Shown: positions 42,630 through 54,419 of the stretch, piece after piece
Position numbering within the stretch: the stretch's first letter is position 1
How the letters are laid out: each line of letters begins with the position of its first letter
Origin: Ephemerocybe angulata
Taxonomy: Eukaryota; Basidiomycota; Agaricomycetes; Agaricales; Psathyrellaceae
Assembly: GCA_013368325.1 (NCBI GenBank)
Contig: JAACJK010000111.1
Span: forward strand, 124,001-188,000
DNA: 64,000 nucleotides
Reading direction: 5' to 3'
Notes under the pieces: model-generated
Told to the model about the DNA's origin: nothing
Database searches by the model: none
The model's input: the letters and a program-made list of their open reading frames with translations, nothing else
Position numbers and translations under genes: made by a program

Positions 42630-43860
42630 AGATCTATGACCAATCGCAGCACGATAAACCGTCCTACTGACGGATAATCGAACATAGATAACGCTTTCCT
42701 GCACCCATCCATAGGTCGATAGCCGGTATGAGACTCGTTCTCGGTGCCCAGATAGTATATAAAGACATATGTAAAATAAAAATTATAGATCTAACGAAAA
42801 TACCAGGACGTCGTAAAAGCGCGACTTCCGTCTCAAGTCTGCTATGCGAACCGGGTTGCAAGTCGTGTACTTTACTTGCCCCTTCACTCATAATACTTCC
42901 AAGTCTTGAAAATAGTTATTCATTTTAATTCTCATACTCCTGTGATACTCTACTTATGTTTTTCATGGCCCCTTGTCCCGAAACGCCGCTTAAGACGCCT
43001 ATTTTCCTCGCAAGGAGCGAGACGGCTCCTACGGTCAGCGGAGTCGAGAGCCAATCGTATTTCCCACCCAAAGGTACCCATAGGTACAACTAAATAGCTT
43101 TGAAGTAACCTAGAAGAGACTGTGCGTGCAAATTATCCCGCTTCAATACCCTATGCATCGATCAACTTCAACGATAAATCCTTCATCTTTGCGAGCCTTC
43201 ATTCTGCCCAAATTGTCATTCAACCCTAACGAATATACTAATATATCTATTCTATATACCCCAAAGCTGTCCCCGACGCTAGAGAGATGTGCTGCATGGA
43301 GTGCCTACGATTTTGACTGGGACCTCGACGGCGTTCGACGCTAAGTCCCCCACCGGCAAATGCCGAATGCCATCACGGCTCCTGAAACTCCACACGCGGC
43401 CCTGAGCGCTTAGCCAGCAATAGTCCGAATTCTCTGCAGCTGTGCGGCTGCATATAGGTACCATTGGCCCTTGGAAGCCAGGCGCATAGCCCGAACATAT
43501 AATTCACTGTCCCCGGGGACGGCTCAGGTGTGACACGCCCATGGCGGGAACTTGGACCTCAGACGTGGTAAGCGCCCACGAGTTCTGCGAAGTCTAAGTA
43601 TAATCTCCCTTGAAAATTGTGACTCCGCTATTCACGCAGCTCAAATAATTCGAATCAAGGCACATATATTGAAAACTGAGGGGGGGTTGGGATATATACA
43701 TGGAGACAGAAGCACAATATACAAAGTACAAAGTAGAACATCAAACGCGGACAAGATTGAATACAGACGGCCAAACACACACGCTGAGAGCCATGACGAA
43801 ATGAAAAGGGTAGGAGAGGGAAGGGGTGAGTGTGGCAAGAGCCGGGCCGCCACGCGGCAC
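42630..43860. other. Intergenic; no gene seen
   Basis: AT-richer spacer between divergent or tandem minus-strand genes. The frames at 43126-43344 and 43552-43941 have no motifs, and the second overlaps the last exon of the next gene on the other strand. Confidence 0.45.
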
Positions 43861-43861
43861 C

Positions 43862-45184
43862 CTAGACATAGCATGCGAATCCCCTCGCGTAGGCGTCTTC
43901 GTAGGCTGCGAAGGCGGCCTGGATGGTGCGGTGACGATTGAAGCTAGCCGAGGCGACTCCGGTGACGTACGGCGACGTGTTATGCCTGTCAACATAACAT
44001 GGTTAGACTAAGCGAAGTCGACCATTAGACAGACAAATACTAACCAACCGCCGAAGACTCCAACGCGGATGCCTTTGGAAACGCAGTAGTAACGATCTTC
44101 TGATCGCGGAAGTCAGTTAAAGAAGGTCTCAATATGACAGAGATGCTTACCGCCAGGGGACGCAAAAAGAGCATCGTCAGGCTCAGGGGCGGGGGTGTTG
44201 GGACCGAGGGAGTGGAATCCTGGAATAACTGTAGACACAGGAGGAAGGCCGAGAACCTGAGTTTGAGTGACGACGGCCGGGGTAACCGCGGCAGGGGTGA
44301 TAAGAGCTGGATTGCCAAGGGCCGGGTTGGTACCGAGGGTGGGGTTGGCGGGAGTCAGAGTTACGACGGGGGCGGTGGCAGGAGCAGCAGTGGCAGGGAC
44401 AGGGACGACGGTCGCGCCCGCGGGAGTAACGACGGTGGTGGAGGTGGCGGCGGCAGGTGCAGAGACAGAGGCCGTAGACGCGGGAGTAACGACAGTGTTG
44501 GATGCGGTGGCGACGGCGGGAGCAGGGACAACGGTCGCAGCCGCGGGGGTAACAGCAGTGGAAGGGGGACTCAGAAGTCCAGCAGACGCAGCTAGATGCA
44601 AGCCTAGGGCCAAAGTCCGGTCAGTGTTGGACGTGGGCTCTCCGGCGCCAGAAGTCCTACCGGCGGAAGAAGCGTGAGCGGCGGAAGAAGCATGAGCGGC
44701 GGAAGCCCCTGTGGCTAGAACCTGGTGAGCATGAGGCCGCCGATTCTGAACTACCTTACACGTACTGGTGGTGAGAAGCGGGGGGAGCTCTCCATCCTCG
44801 TCGGAGTCGCTGACGAAGACATCGTTGTCGTCGTCGTCGGCGTCGCCAGAGCCCAAGTTGGGGACCATGACAAACCCTGTGCCGTCACAGACAGCACAGG
44901 TCTCAGCATCTATCCGAGAGGTTAATCGAACCAGATATTCATGGCAGACAGCAAAGAAACATACGGTACGAGGTGTTGTCCTTGTCAGCTCTGTTGAGGG
45001 TTGAGCGTCCTGCGCACGCAAAAGGGCCAATCAGTGTTGCGGTCGGGGGGTAAGTGATATCAAACGAAAACATACGGAGGTCAATTGCACGAACCACGAA
45101 TCCCACTAAATCTTTCATGCGCAAGGAGAGGTGAATGCCACGAAGAGCAGTACCCTCCTCATTCATGTTAGACCTACTGGGCAT
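43862..45184 (-). CDS. Protein with C-terminal RNase H1 N-terminal-like domain
   Basis: Exons 45184-45076, 45009-44965, 44909-44151, 44099-44045 and 43985-43862 join with consistent phases; 363 residues. The N-terminus has LRGIHLSLRMKDLVGFVVRA and a CAVCDGTGFV Cys pair, then an acidic stretch. Residues about 105-300 are low complexity (Ala, Thr, Val, Pro). The C-terminus spans the last two introns: RYYCVSKGIRVGVFGGWHNT, then VTGVASASFNRHRTIQAAF, matching the hybrid-binding (viroplasmin-like) domain of RNase H1, which grips RNA/DNA hybrids. The RNase H catalytic domain itself is absent, so a binding role is more likely than cleavage. Many fungal proteins carry this domain alone. Domain assignment is by eye. 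Confidence 0.7.
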
Positions 45185-45593
45185 TGATCTGGGTGTAGTT
45201 GGTTGTTAGGTGGATGAGAATACGCGAATAGAACACTGGCGGACTGGCGTTCTAAAGGAGGACTTTATAGATATCCGCACCTTGTTTGCCGCCTGTTTGG
45301 ATTCAAATTCCGATAGAGCGGCCACGCACTGTAGAGCCCCGTGGACAGGGAAGAATCCATCGGAGGCGAAGTACTAGATCGAGGCGCGAGGTGTGAGTAC
45401 GGACGAGAAGATCGAAGTTCGAAGCTGGCTGCTGAGTTACTGAGTTTGGTTGGCATCTAATCTTATCAAGCTCTTATTCGGTATCTGTAAAAGTACAAAA
45501 TGATCGCAACTGGAATATTCAACGTTCAACATTCACATCTAGTCCTGTATCGCGCAGTACTGGCATACACCACACACTCCTATCCTCATCGAC

Positions 45594-48500
45594 ATGGCTC
45601 CTCCAGGCTGGGCGTCGGACGCCCAAACGAATTTCCTCACAAATCTCATCCCCCAGTACGAGAAATGTCAAGTCAATCGCCACTACCTACCATTCTGGAC
45701 ACTGCTTTACTCTCAATATCTGGACGAATACCCTCTAGTCGAAGTGTTATTTCCTGGTCTCACCGTCGATCAACTCGACGAGGAGCAGATGAAGATATAC
45801 ACGCCTGCTCTCCAAAAGCTTCAATCGGTATGTGTTTATTTATTCTCACACGCGTCTACGCGACTCAGCGATTTAACGGTGTCTTAGCGCCTGCGGGAGT
45901 GGTTTAGGTGGAGGTGCAATGCTCGCAGTAGGAAGGTCCCCATCGCAGTACCTGCCAAGGTTCTTAAGTCTATCTACGCTCCTCGAACCCGTGGTCCGAA
46001 GGCCTACGAGGCCTTTGCGAAGCTCTATCCCGACGAGGTTCGGGCAGCCAAGGAGGTGCGTTGCGAAGAGGATGGCGCCGTGGGGAGGTATAAACTACAG
46101 AGCTGGCACAGCGTGTGTCAGAACCTGTATACCAATGCCACTGAGGAGCAACTGAAGGCCGTTGACGATTTTGTCGAGGCAAATAGCTCCGATAAAAGGA
46201 TTGAAGATGAATCGGAGAGCAAAGACCCCCAGCGGTAAGTCATCTCCGCAGCTGCACCACTCGCTGATGGCTCAGAGGACTCTAAACTAGGTATATTAAT
46301 CTTCTCCCGGCGATCCTTAAGTCTGTCGTCGAGCCTCCTGTTCGAAAGGCCGGTCTCATGGCCCTCATCACACTCGTTGGTCCAGTGCCAGAGTCACAAG
46401 GGAAGATATCCGCCTGGACGTACGTAGCTCAACCGCCCCTCTGGGTTCCTACTCACCTATATTAGGCTTCAATTTGGCGATAAAGAGGATACCCCTTTGT
46501 TCTCATCCTCGTGGGTCGATCATGACCGAGTCTTTGTTGAGGCAGTCGCTCGTTTCGCAAAACGCCATGTTTTCGGTGAGTCAATTTAATCCTTGCCTAT
46601 GTCCAAGCGCTCATCATAATTAGCATCGGAGATCGGGTCTGAGAAATCCACCGAAAGTGAGGGTGATTTGGCCAAAGCTTCTTCTCCAAAAGGCACGTAC
46701 ACGTCTTTTTCCTCCTGTGCATTGGGGTTCAGCTAAGCTCTGATATCTATCAGTCGATGAGATCGCTACGCCTTCGGCTCAGCCTTCTACGCAGACTATA
46801 TCTGGCACTGGTACGACAGGTACCACTAGTCCATCGGTATCCCAAGAGAAGCCCGTCTCCAAACAGAGCCCAACCGCGGCATCACCTGAGCAAGAAGGTT
46901 CTGACCCCAACCACAACACCGATGCGGGGTCTACCTGGGGTACCCCCTCTCGGAGAGGCCCTCCTCTCCGTTTGGCTACTCCAGATGTAGGCCTCCGTCG
47001 AGCTGGTCCTCATTACCACTTCACCACTTCGCCCACTGGCGTTTCCTGTGAGTACCATTGCACCGATTTCGAAAGAGCAACTGATAAGATTCGCAGCATG
47101 GAAAGACTCCCTGGACTTCGACTTCGGAAGGCCGTCCAATGGCCACAGAGATCTGTTAAACTCGCCTAAATCGGGGTATTCCGCCTTCTTGAACGACAGG
47201 AACGGCCACGAGGAGGGATATGGGCCTCGCTTCCAGAAGTATCCGTTTGTCAATACTGATACAGCGTCTCGTCCATCCTACAGGCTCGCACAATCTGCCG
47301 GGCTCGCCTCTGACATAGCTGGGCAGAACAACGACTTCACCGATAGTCCATTCAACCGCCTTGATCAGTCCTCCCTTACGCCCGACTTCGATTTCGACAT
47401 GACCGATCAGACCTCTAGCACGTCCTCCCTTTACAACTTTGACCAGATCTCGAACTCCGCCTCCCGCGATTCTCGCTTCACTGACACTTCCTCGCGATCG
47501 AACCAAACACATCCGACTTCTTCAACCAGCTCGACTTGGTCGGACATCGCCCCTAGCGTCTCGGCGGGATATCGCACGTGGGATTCGTACGCCCTCTTAG
47601 GCTCGCGGAGTGGACAGTCCACTTTCGGTCTCAACCCCCCACCCCCACCCCAGCATCATGCGGGCCTTGGTGGGCGTGAGGGGATCGGCGCACCTATTCA
47701 ACCAGCGACGACCCAACAGTCTTTGACTCCTCCATCAACCCACGGTAGGACTGACACTTTACCAGGCAGCGGCACTCCACACACGACCCCCCCACCTCCT
47801 ACTCAACCTAACGTCCCCGCCAGCACCGTCCCCGCTCCACCTCCCGCTCAGCCGAATGTCGTCCCCGCCAGCACCGTCCCCCCTCCAGCCAGCACCGTCC
47901 CCGCTCCACGTCCCGCTCAGCTGAATGTCGTCCCCGCCAGCACCGTCCCCCCTCGACCTCTCGATCAACCGAAAGTCCCCGCCAGCACCGTCCCCCCTCC
48001 ACCTCTCGATCTACCGAAAGTCCCCGCCAGCACCGTCCCCCTCGACCTCTCGATCAACCGAAAGTCCCCGCCAGCACCGTCCCCCCTCCACCTCTCGATC
48101 CACCGAAAGTCCCCGCCAGCACCGTCCCCCCTCGACCTCTCGATCCACCGAAAGTCCCCGAGAGCACAGTCCCCCCTCCACCTCATGACCAACCGAACCC
48201 CTCCCCTGCTGCTACCGCTCCTCGGCGATCGGGAAGAGGTCAAGTACCCTCGAGGAAGCACGAGGTTCTGCAGAAGATCGGCACAAACACCGCGAAACCC
48301 TCCACGATATCCGAGAAGGGTTCCAGCTCAGAATCTCTTCCTCCCCCAGACTGGTACTTGGCCGCATTCGAAAACTTGAAGAACGCTGGCCTCGGCGAGG
48401 AGTGGTGCGCGACGGTAGATAAGTGGGGGCAGCTCGAACAGACTCTCGGATATGGGAGGGTGGCTAAGGTGCGTAGCGGCTACCGTTATCCTTTCTAACT

Positions 48501-49047
48501 GAGCTTACCCTGCGCAGGGTTCACTTCCCGTCAAACAACGACCGGAAGAATGGTCACAATGGACTAGTAAGGGATCCCATGGCGCCCGAAACCACAACCA
48601 TGCACCTTTCATCGACGACCCAGCAGATATCGGCATCGCAATCACGAAGTGGTGGTCGTCGATCCAGCCGGCGTTTCGCAAGTCAGAAAGTGAGCTCCCG
48701 AAACCGGTCTACGACGATCCATCTATTACGTCGGACGTATGGGCGCCGATCCGAAGATCAGGTGCGAACGGTTTGCTGTCTCTGATGATGCTCATGATGT
48801 GGTGGGGATGTGCGGCAAAGGATGGTCCCGGACCGTTCAGGGAGGACTCTCGGGGCGCATGGAAGGGGGCGGTCACCGACGTCAGCAAGACCTTGGACGT
48901 GCTCATTTACACTGCACCTTACAAGGGTTCAAAGCGCGGGTCTGAGGAAAACGAAGCTCCAGAGGAACCCCCACGAAAGAGGTATGTCGTCTTTCGCAGG
49001 CCGCTACTTGGATATGCTAATGTTTCTTTGTCAGGGCTCGGACTTGA
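45594..49047 (+). CDS. Multicopy-type Agaricomycete protein with Pro-rich repeats, frameshifted
   Basis: Exons 45594-45827, 45888-46234, 46291-46419, 46466-46575, one from about 46624 to 46697, 46754-47047, 47097-48468, 48518-48981, 49035-49047. It starts MAPPGWASDAQTNFLTNLIP; the middle is Ser/Thr-rich; 47810-48190 is a 45-nt repeat encoding PKVPASTVPPPPLDQ. The conserved end has LPPPDWYLAAFENLKNAGLG, then RPEEWSQW, KWWSSIQPAFRK and GANGLLSLMMLMMWWG. I recall this architecture as multicopy in mushrooms; function unknown. One repeat unit has C5 instead of C6 (48037-48041), shifting the frame to a stop at 48379, while the original frame is intact on both sides. The donor near 46697 is also odd: phase requires a GC donor. 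Confidence 0.6.
47810..48190 (+). repeat. 45-nt coding minisatellite
   Basis: About eight units coding P-K-V-P-A-S-T-V-P-P-P-P-L-D-Q or variants. Early units vary (NVVPASTV); the last five are nearly identical. One unit is 44 nt because of a C5 run and breaks the frame. Confidence 0.85.
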
Positions 49048-49059
49048 ACTCTCCCCTCA

Positions 49060-49630
49060 ACTCCCACACATTTCTGCGACTCACGACTGCTCGACTAGCC
49101 CCTCGATTTGGCCACTCTCACCTCTTACCCCTCCATCATCTCCCTGTGCCCACACACGTACGCACATTCTCAGCTCAATGTTCCGCCTTCCGTCAGTGTT
49201 TCTTTCTTGGGATCTTCCCGCTTTTGATACGTACCCGCCGTATTTATGTTTCGAACCTCTTGATGTCCATTTCGATTCGCGTCTGTCTCTCTTGTCCTAC
49301 ATGTCAAGTTCCTTTCCCCCGTTCACTTACTTTCTTACCTTGCCTGTCGCTGTTCCTTCCATGTTCTCTCTCCTGCGTGCCCCTCGGTCTTGACGATCGT
49401 TCCATACCTTGCATCGTGCCTCTCGGACTTATCTTGGACTTCAGAACGTGCCCAAAGTAATAGATTACCATTAGATAGGTTTGACTTTGGACATAGGACC
49501 CCCGCTCAATGTACATTCATTTCTTGTGATTATCCAAGGTTCGCGGGCATAGGGAGAAGAATTTAAGGGATCAGTGTTTTCAGTGGAAGGGTAAGAAACA
49601 TCGGTGACAGGAGAAGTACGAGTGCATTTG
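49060..49630. other. 3' flank, pyrimidine-rich, no gene
   Basis: Long CT-rich stretch with fortuitous open frames on the plus strand; nothing recognisable. Confidence 0.4.
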
Positions 49631-50270
49631 TGGTGCATCGAGGGTGGTGCATTGAACCTATAGAAAATTGGACTTGGCAGAGATGTTGTATCGTTGGTGC
49701 ATTGGATCCATTGGACGGCGCTTGTAAGCCGATGTTGACGGTGCTGCGGCGGCCGGGGAAGCAGAGGGGTATCGATGGTGCATCTGGAGCTATGGACTTG
49801 GAGGAAATTGGATGGGGGGATGGTGCATCGGGGGTGTATCAGACACTGAACCGACGTTGACGCTGCGGCGGTGACAGGAGAAGCAGGGGTGTATCACGGG
49901 TGCATTGAGGGTGATCCGAGCCTTTGGACTTAGAGGAAAGTTGGACTTGGAGGGTTTCGTCGTTGAGGATGGTGCATCGGGGGTGTATCGGACACTGAAC
50001 CGACGTTGACGCTGCGGCGGTGACAGGAGAAGCAGGGGTGTATCACGGGTGCATTGAGGGTGATCCGAGCCTTTGGACTTAGAGGAAAGTTGGACTTGGA
50101 GGGTTTCGTCGTTGAGGATGGTGCATCGGGGGTGTATCGGACACTGAACCGACGTTGACGCTGCGGCGGTGACAGGAGAAGCAGGGGTGTATCACTGGTG
50201 CATTGAGGGTGATCCGAGCCTTTGGACTTAGAGGAAATTGGACTTGGAGGGTTTCGTCGTTGAGTTTTGG
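49631..50270 (+). repeat. 149-bp tandem repeat
   Basis: Three units begin with GGTGCATCGGGGGTGTATC at 49822, 49971 and 50120 and are nearly identical; the stretch from 49631 is a diverged fourth. Each unit has GGTGCAT and GGTGTATC twice, CCGACGTTGACGCTGCGGCG and TTGGACTTGGAGGGTTTCGT. No conserved frame. Confidence 0.9.
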
Positions 50271-50529
50271 TTCTCTCAGGGAAAACTCTGTACTAGGCCT
50301 CTGGCTTTCAACTTGAAATGATCTTTCATGTCGGCAGGAAGGCAAAATACCGTCTTTCGAGGATAGCGCGCGCTGGGGAGCAATAGCATCGCAATGGGTG
50401 AAAAGGCCAAAACGAAGGCCCTGTCATATACCAGGAGGACCAAACTGTATCTATAAGAGTGGGGCGGGCTATTTAAGAGCTAGAGACCGCGGAAAGGGAG
50501 AAGTGACCAAGCCCGAAAACGAAACGGAA

Positions 50530-50635
50530 CAGAAAAAAAAAGAAGAAACGGACCGGGTTCGAACCCTAGAGCAACCGCAAACCCCGGCCGCAATGTGAGC
50601 GATTTACCTGCTGAGCCAGGAGATCCACACTATCC
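50530..50635 (-). ncRNA. Pol III-type unit (tRNA-like promoter and T-run terminator)
   Basis: On the minus strand an A box TGGCTCAGCAGG (50618-50607), a B box GGTTCGAACCC (50565-50555) and a nine-T run (50541-50533) occur in the order and spacing of a tRNA gene. The acceptor, D and T stems do not pair, so it is not a functional tRNA; a decayed tRNA or tRNA-derived short interspersed element is more likely. Confidence 0.4.
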
Positions 50636-50639
50636 TGCA

Positions 50640-51125
50640 ATTATTGGTGGCACATGTGTATTATAGATAATATACGCGTATATGGCGGAAGGAAATGCCG
50701 TCAGATTGGGATGGGCTAGTCCTCCAGGGCCTGGTATTGAGTTGGGGTCTGTCGGCTACGTTATGCGGGGCTACAGTGACCTACGGTGGTAAAGCAATAG
50801 GAGAAATCCAGAGCTACGGAGGATCCAGGCTACGGAGGATCCAGGGTACCCCCGACCCTGCCCCCATCCCAGAATATTACCGGTGGTGTATGCGCTGGTG
50901 CAACATATTTTGCGATCAGGCTGGTGTATAGCCTGGTGAAATGACTTTCCCGTCTGGTGGTGTATAGGCTGGTGCAACGCGTGTCATTTTCAGACGCGTT
51001 GCGCTATCTAATCTTATCCCGTAGTAGATTGTGGCTATTCCGCGATCCCCAAAACAGGACATCTAGATCGAGACCATCTAGATCGCCTGTCCGTTTGGGC
51101 AACCTTCCCTGTCGAGAGATATAGC
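50640..51125. other. Intergenic with TGGTGTAT motifs
   Basis: Short repeated motifs TGGTGTAT and GCTGGTGCAAC at 50884-50985, related in composition to the satellite at 49.8 kb. GGAGGATCCAGG is duplicated at 50818 and 50834. Confidence 0.45.
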
Positions 51126-51129
51126 CCCA

Positions 51130-51627
51130 TTGGGATGCATCCGAAAGGAAGGAGAGAAGCGTCTAAAGGGCGGGAGGGCGGGAGTCACGTTAAATTTTTG
51201 CCCTAGGGGACCGCGTGGAAGGCTGGGATATCCTATGCACCCGTCATGCACCAGTCGAATACACCATCCTCCCTTTCCTTCAGCGTGCGCCACAGGCGTC
51301 AAAAGTGCACCAGCCCAACAACATCAGTCGAAGGGGAAGGTGCATCATTTCGACACCATCGGCTGGTCTTACAACCATGCACTGTTCGAGGGAGGGTACA
51401 CTGATGGATTTAACGACAACTATGCCTTCTTCGAGGGCGTGTCGCTGGACAGTGAGGGTGTGAGCGAGATTGGGTTCCGGGAAGCATGGATCCGCGAACG
51501 AGCACGGGGGGTTGGTGAGCTGGAGAATGCTGATGGCAGTGTCGGCGAGCATTACTGGGAGTATGAACACGGTTTCAAGCAGGGCGCCGAAGCGGCGAGG
51601 GCTGATTTTGCCAAAGTGTTCTGTTAG
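51130..51627 (+). CDS. Hypothetical Gly/aromatic-rich protein
   Basis: Open frame of 166 codons. The first 60 residues overlap GC-rich repeats and may not be coding; from about residue 68 (KGKVHHFDTIGWSYNHALF) the sequence looks like protein, with EGGYTDGFNDNYAFFEG, then SEIGFREAWIRERARG and YEHGFKQGAEAARADF. The spaced G-Y/F-x2-G pattern suggests a helical repeat. An upstream exon joined at AACATCAG (51328) is possible. Family unknown. Tail to tail with the BTB-type gene at 51776. Confidence 0.45.
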   Translation: MGCIRKEGEKRLKGGRAGVTLNFCPRGPRGRLGYPMHPSCTSRIHHPPFPSACATGVKSAPAQQHQSKGKVHHFDTIGWSYNHALFEGGYTDGFNDNYAFFEGVSLDSEGVSEIGFREAWIRERARGVGELENADGSVGEHYWEYEHGFKQGAEAARADFAKVFC

Positions 51628-51775
51628 AGTCCTTCCCTCATTTTCTCCCTACTCAGTTCGTTATTTATCAGGCCTGTTTACATGTATGAAGATGTGCGAC
51701 TCCTGAGGCCTTGAGGCTTTTGGGCAATCAGAGACGTGTAGACCTACACATAAAAGGTATTATAGAGGTGGGAGA

Positions 51776-52927
51776 CTAGGAGGAGCCATTGGAAGGTGAG
51801 TCGAGCGCCTTCAACTCAGCCGCGAAAATGCGGTTTACTACCTGAACATTATCTATCCGACCTGATAATTTCCTTGGGGCTATGTCACTTGGGTCAGCCC
51901 TGAGAAAGCTGATCTCAGGCGCTTCCCGGTACATAAATCCCAGATTTGCTTTGGACCCACTCCTCTGACATGCAACGCACTTCCAACCGTAACGGTAACG
52001 GTTGATCGGGGAAGAGCCATAGTGCAGGTAATCGGTGGTGTGTGATTGCGCCGGCATATTGTAAGGGTCAACCCAATAGTCAATGCCACTCTTGCATCCT
52101 TGGACGTCACATCTCAATGGGGTGGGTGGCACCGAGATAGGACGGCAATTCGCCAGGCTCCATACTTTCCTGAGGCTATCAAGCCTTGCACTTGCAATGC
52201 GTGCCGCTGTCTCCCATCCATGTGCTTCCGCAATCTGCGGGATGGGCGTACGATCTCCAGGTTGACTTAGGGCGCAATACCCTTGGATGAGCCAAGACGC
52301 CACTCTGAATCGCTTGCCTAGCACCACCAAATCAAGCGGGCCAGCGCCAGTGCGAGCCAGAAGCGCCGTGATCTCCTGAATAGCTTCCTTTCTGACCTAT
52401 ACCAGTTTCAAGTCAGCAAACCGAGTTAGTCTGAAGCCAGGGGCAAAGCCGGTCGCACCAGAAGGGCGTCCCACATCGTCGCCATTCGCAAAACTGAGAT
52501 CCACTCTTCCTTTTGAAGTGCGACAGGTGCTCCCCTAAGTATATTTTATCGTCAAGACGAACGTAGCTCACTTGAAGGATAACAACTGACCTTGGAGCAG
52601 ATAGAACCTTTATAAAACATTCAAGCTCAGCAATTGTGCAACCCTTCAGGGCAAGAGGATTCTTGGAGGATCCGGATTCGCCCTTCACTCCTCCCTCAGT
52701 AGCCAGCATCTTCTCGAAAACTGATGAGCATGCTTCGACAAGTCCTGGTGGTACGCAAAGAACGCGATCCTGGACCTACCCCAAACAAATGTTAGTGACA
52801 ACAACCGTGTCATGTTGCCAGCCTCAACGAGTCATACCTGCAGCGCAAAATGTCCTGTTTCTCCCACTATCTTTCCTGTAGGAAGTAGCACAGCGGAGGG
52901 AGTGGGTGCAGTCGAGTCAAGTGCCAT
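51776..52927 (-). CDS. BTB/POZ-like four-exon protein (member 2)
   Basis: Exons 52927-52838, 52775-52591, 52534-52459 and 52396-51776; phases 0, 2, 0; 323 residues. The BTB-like core is diverged: VQDRVLCVPPGLVEACSSVF, then NPLALKGCTIAELECFIKVL. It keeps KEEWISVLRMATMWDALL, VRKEAIQEI, VASWLIQGYCAL and AHGWETAARIASARL. Cys pairs CDVQGC and WKCVAC lie in the C-terminal half. It is closest in architecture and motifs to member 4 (59435): both have LIQGY/YIEGL-CALS and the same Tyr-rich Cys segment. Exon 1 is 90 nt, as in member 1. Role as for member 1, unknown. Confidence 0.8.
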
Positions 52928-52980
52928 TGAGAGGAGATGGAAAGTTGAAACGTGGAGGTGTGGAGGAAGGCGAATGTAGC

Positions 52981-53020
52981 GTTGGCGGGAGCTTCGCGGC
53001 AGGAATTCCCGCGCGAGTGA
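52981..53020 (+). repeat. 40-bp repeat also at 62979
   Basis: GTTGGCGGGAGCTTCGCGGC begins a block that recurs 10 kb away with about 90% identity. Contains an inverted GCGGGA/TTCCCGC pair. Here it lies about 55 bp upstream of BTB-type member 2. Confidence 0.75.
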
Positions 53021-53029
53021 TCTCCGTTT

Positions 53030-54410
53030 CCGTCGGACTAGTAAGAAAAATAGATATAAAACCCATAGAACTGGAGATTGGAGTTAAATACGGGAATTTG
53101 GAGGGTTGAATACTCTTAAGAATGGTCTGCACACATTCATGGGACTCCAGAACACCATTTGCGCGACAAATGGTAGGATGGGAGCGTGCTTAGGGAGGTG
53201 GAGTCTCTAATTGCAAGGTTTTGGTGACCTAAGGGCTGTTATCCTCCACTTCGCACCCTCTAAGTTCGTACAATTATTAACTTGTCCTGTGGCCAGAGCT
53301 TCGCCTGGCTGTTACGAGTCCGTTTCCGGCGCTCGAGTACCCCGTTTGATCATCATTTCTATTAATCATCCATGTTTAGTTCAGCAAGCTTTAACACTCA
53401 CAATTAGCGTGGCTGCAATAGAAACCATGTTAAATTCAAAAGCACGGTGTAAGCGCATACTACGTTGTCTCCAGGTTGCAACCTGGTGTCTGGTAGCATC
53501 GGACCGTATGGGTTGAGTACGTATTCACGTAAGTGATTCGGTGCCAAGGATGTGTCAAGGTGACGCGAAGCGATTGGAAGTGCGTTGGTGGGACTGGGGT
53601 TTCGGGAGCACGGGTGCTCCACCCAGATATTCATTCTTCGTGAGATTCACTGTCAGCGGAGGGGTGGATGGAGTCGGTGCCTGGGGTATACTCAGAGGAG
53701 TACGGGCCTATTGGGGCGCGATACCAGAGTAATCCGATCTGCACGGTATGTGTACGCCGGTAAGTTACACAGCGCAAGAGGTTAGCGCGCCAAAACTCAA
53801 ATCCAGATATCCAACCACCGATGCTCGCTCGACATTGCGGCTTCACCACCATGGACCACAATTTTCTAGTCCCTCAGCACACCACACATCCACGCCCCTT
53901 TGATCCACCACCCAGCTAAAGCCAACGTCGGCGGTAAACGCACGGAACCGCACATCCATGCCTGGACCACCCTCCCGCACATCCTTCCTGCCTTCCGAGG
54001 TCGCAACCCGCATCTTACACACGCGGTACGCCACACCAAGCCCAACTACTTGGCACCCAGGCTATCCGAAGCTCCAAACATTCAGCGCAACCGCGCATAC
54101 GCACACATGTACGTATGGATGTTGCGGTAGAGGCATCAGTTGTTTTGAGTCCTTCCGAGTTTTTGGACATCCAATAGGCGGAGGCTTCAGCCGATCCGTG
54201 TTTCAGAGCAGGCTTAGGGGTCGGGTGAGCTTTTGATGGCAGGTGGAATGTGAGAGGGAGGCGGAATTGGAGCTTTCTGAAGATAAGCGCCCAAATGAGC
54301 GGTAAGCGCTCACGTCTTTCGCGCATCGGATTGGGCATCGCAGCTTCGCTGGGTGTAATCGCATAGCTTAATTGGGGTCTATGGCACACCTATTGACTTT
54401 GGGTATACCA
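53030..54410. other. Intergenic; no gene supported
   Basis: Open frames on both strands lack motifs and splice partners. GTAAGCGC/GCGCTTA-type motifs near 54285-54310. Confidence 0.4.
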
Positions 54411-54419
54411 TCCTAGAGA

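Noticed and set aside
34428..43576. GGGCGCTTA and TAAGCGCCC as terminal repeats of a 9-kb element around the KDZ gene
   Set aside because: Similarity is limited to nine bases, no matching target duplication was found, and the motif occurs elsewhere in single copies.
44134..44595. Gly/Arg/Ser-rich plus-strand frame
   Set aside because: Antisense shadow of the low-complexity Ala/Thr/Pro region in the spliced minus-strand gene at 43862-45184.
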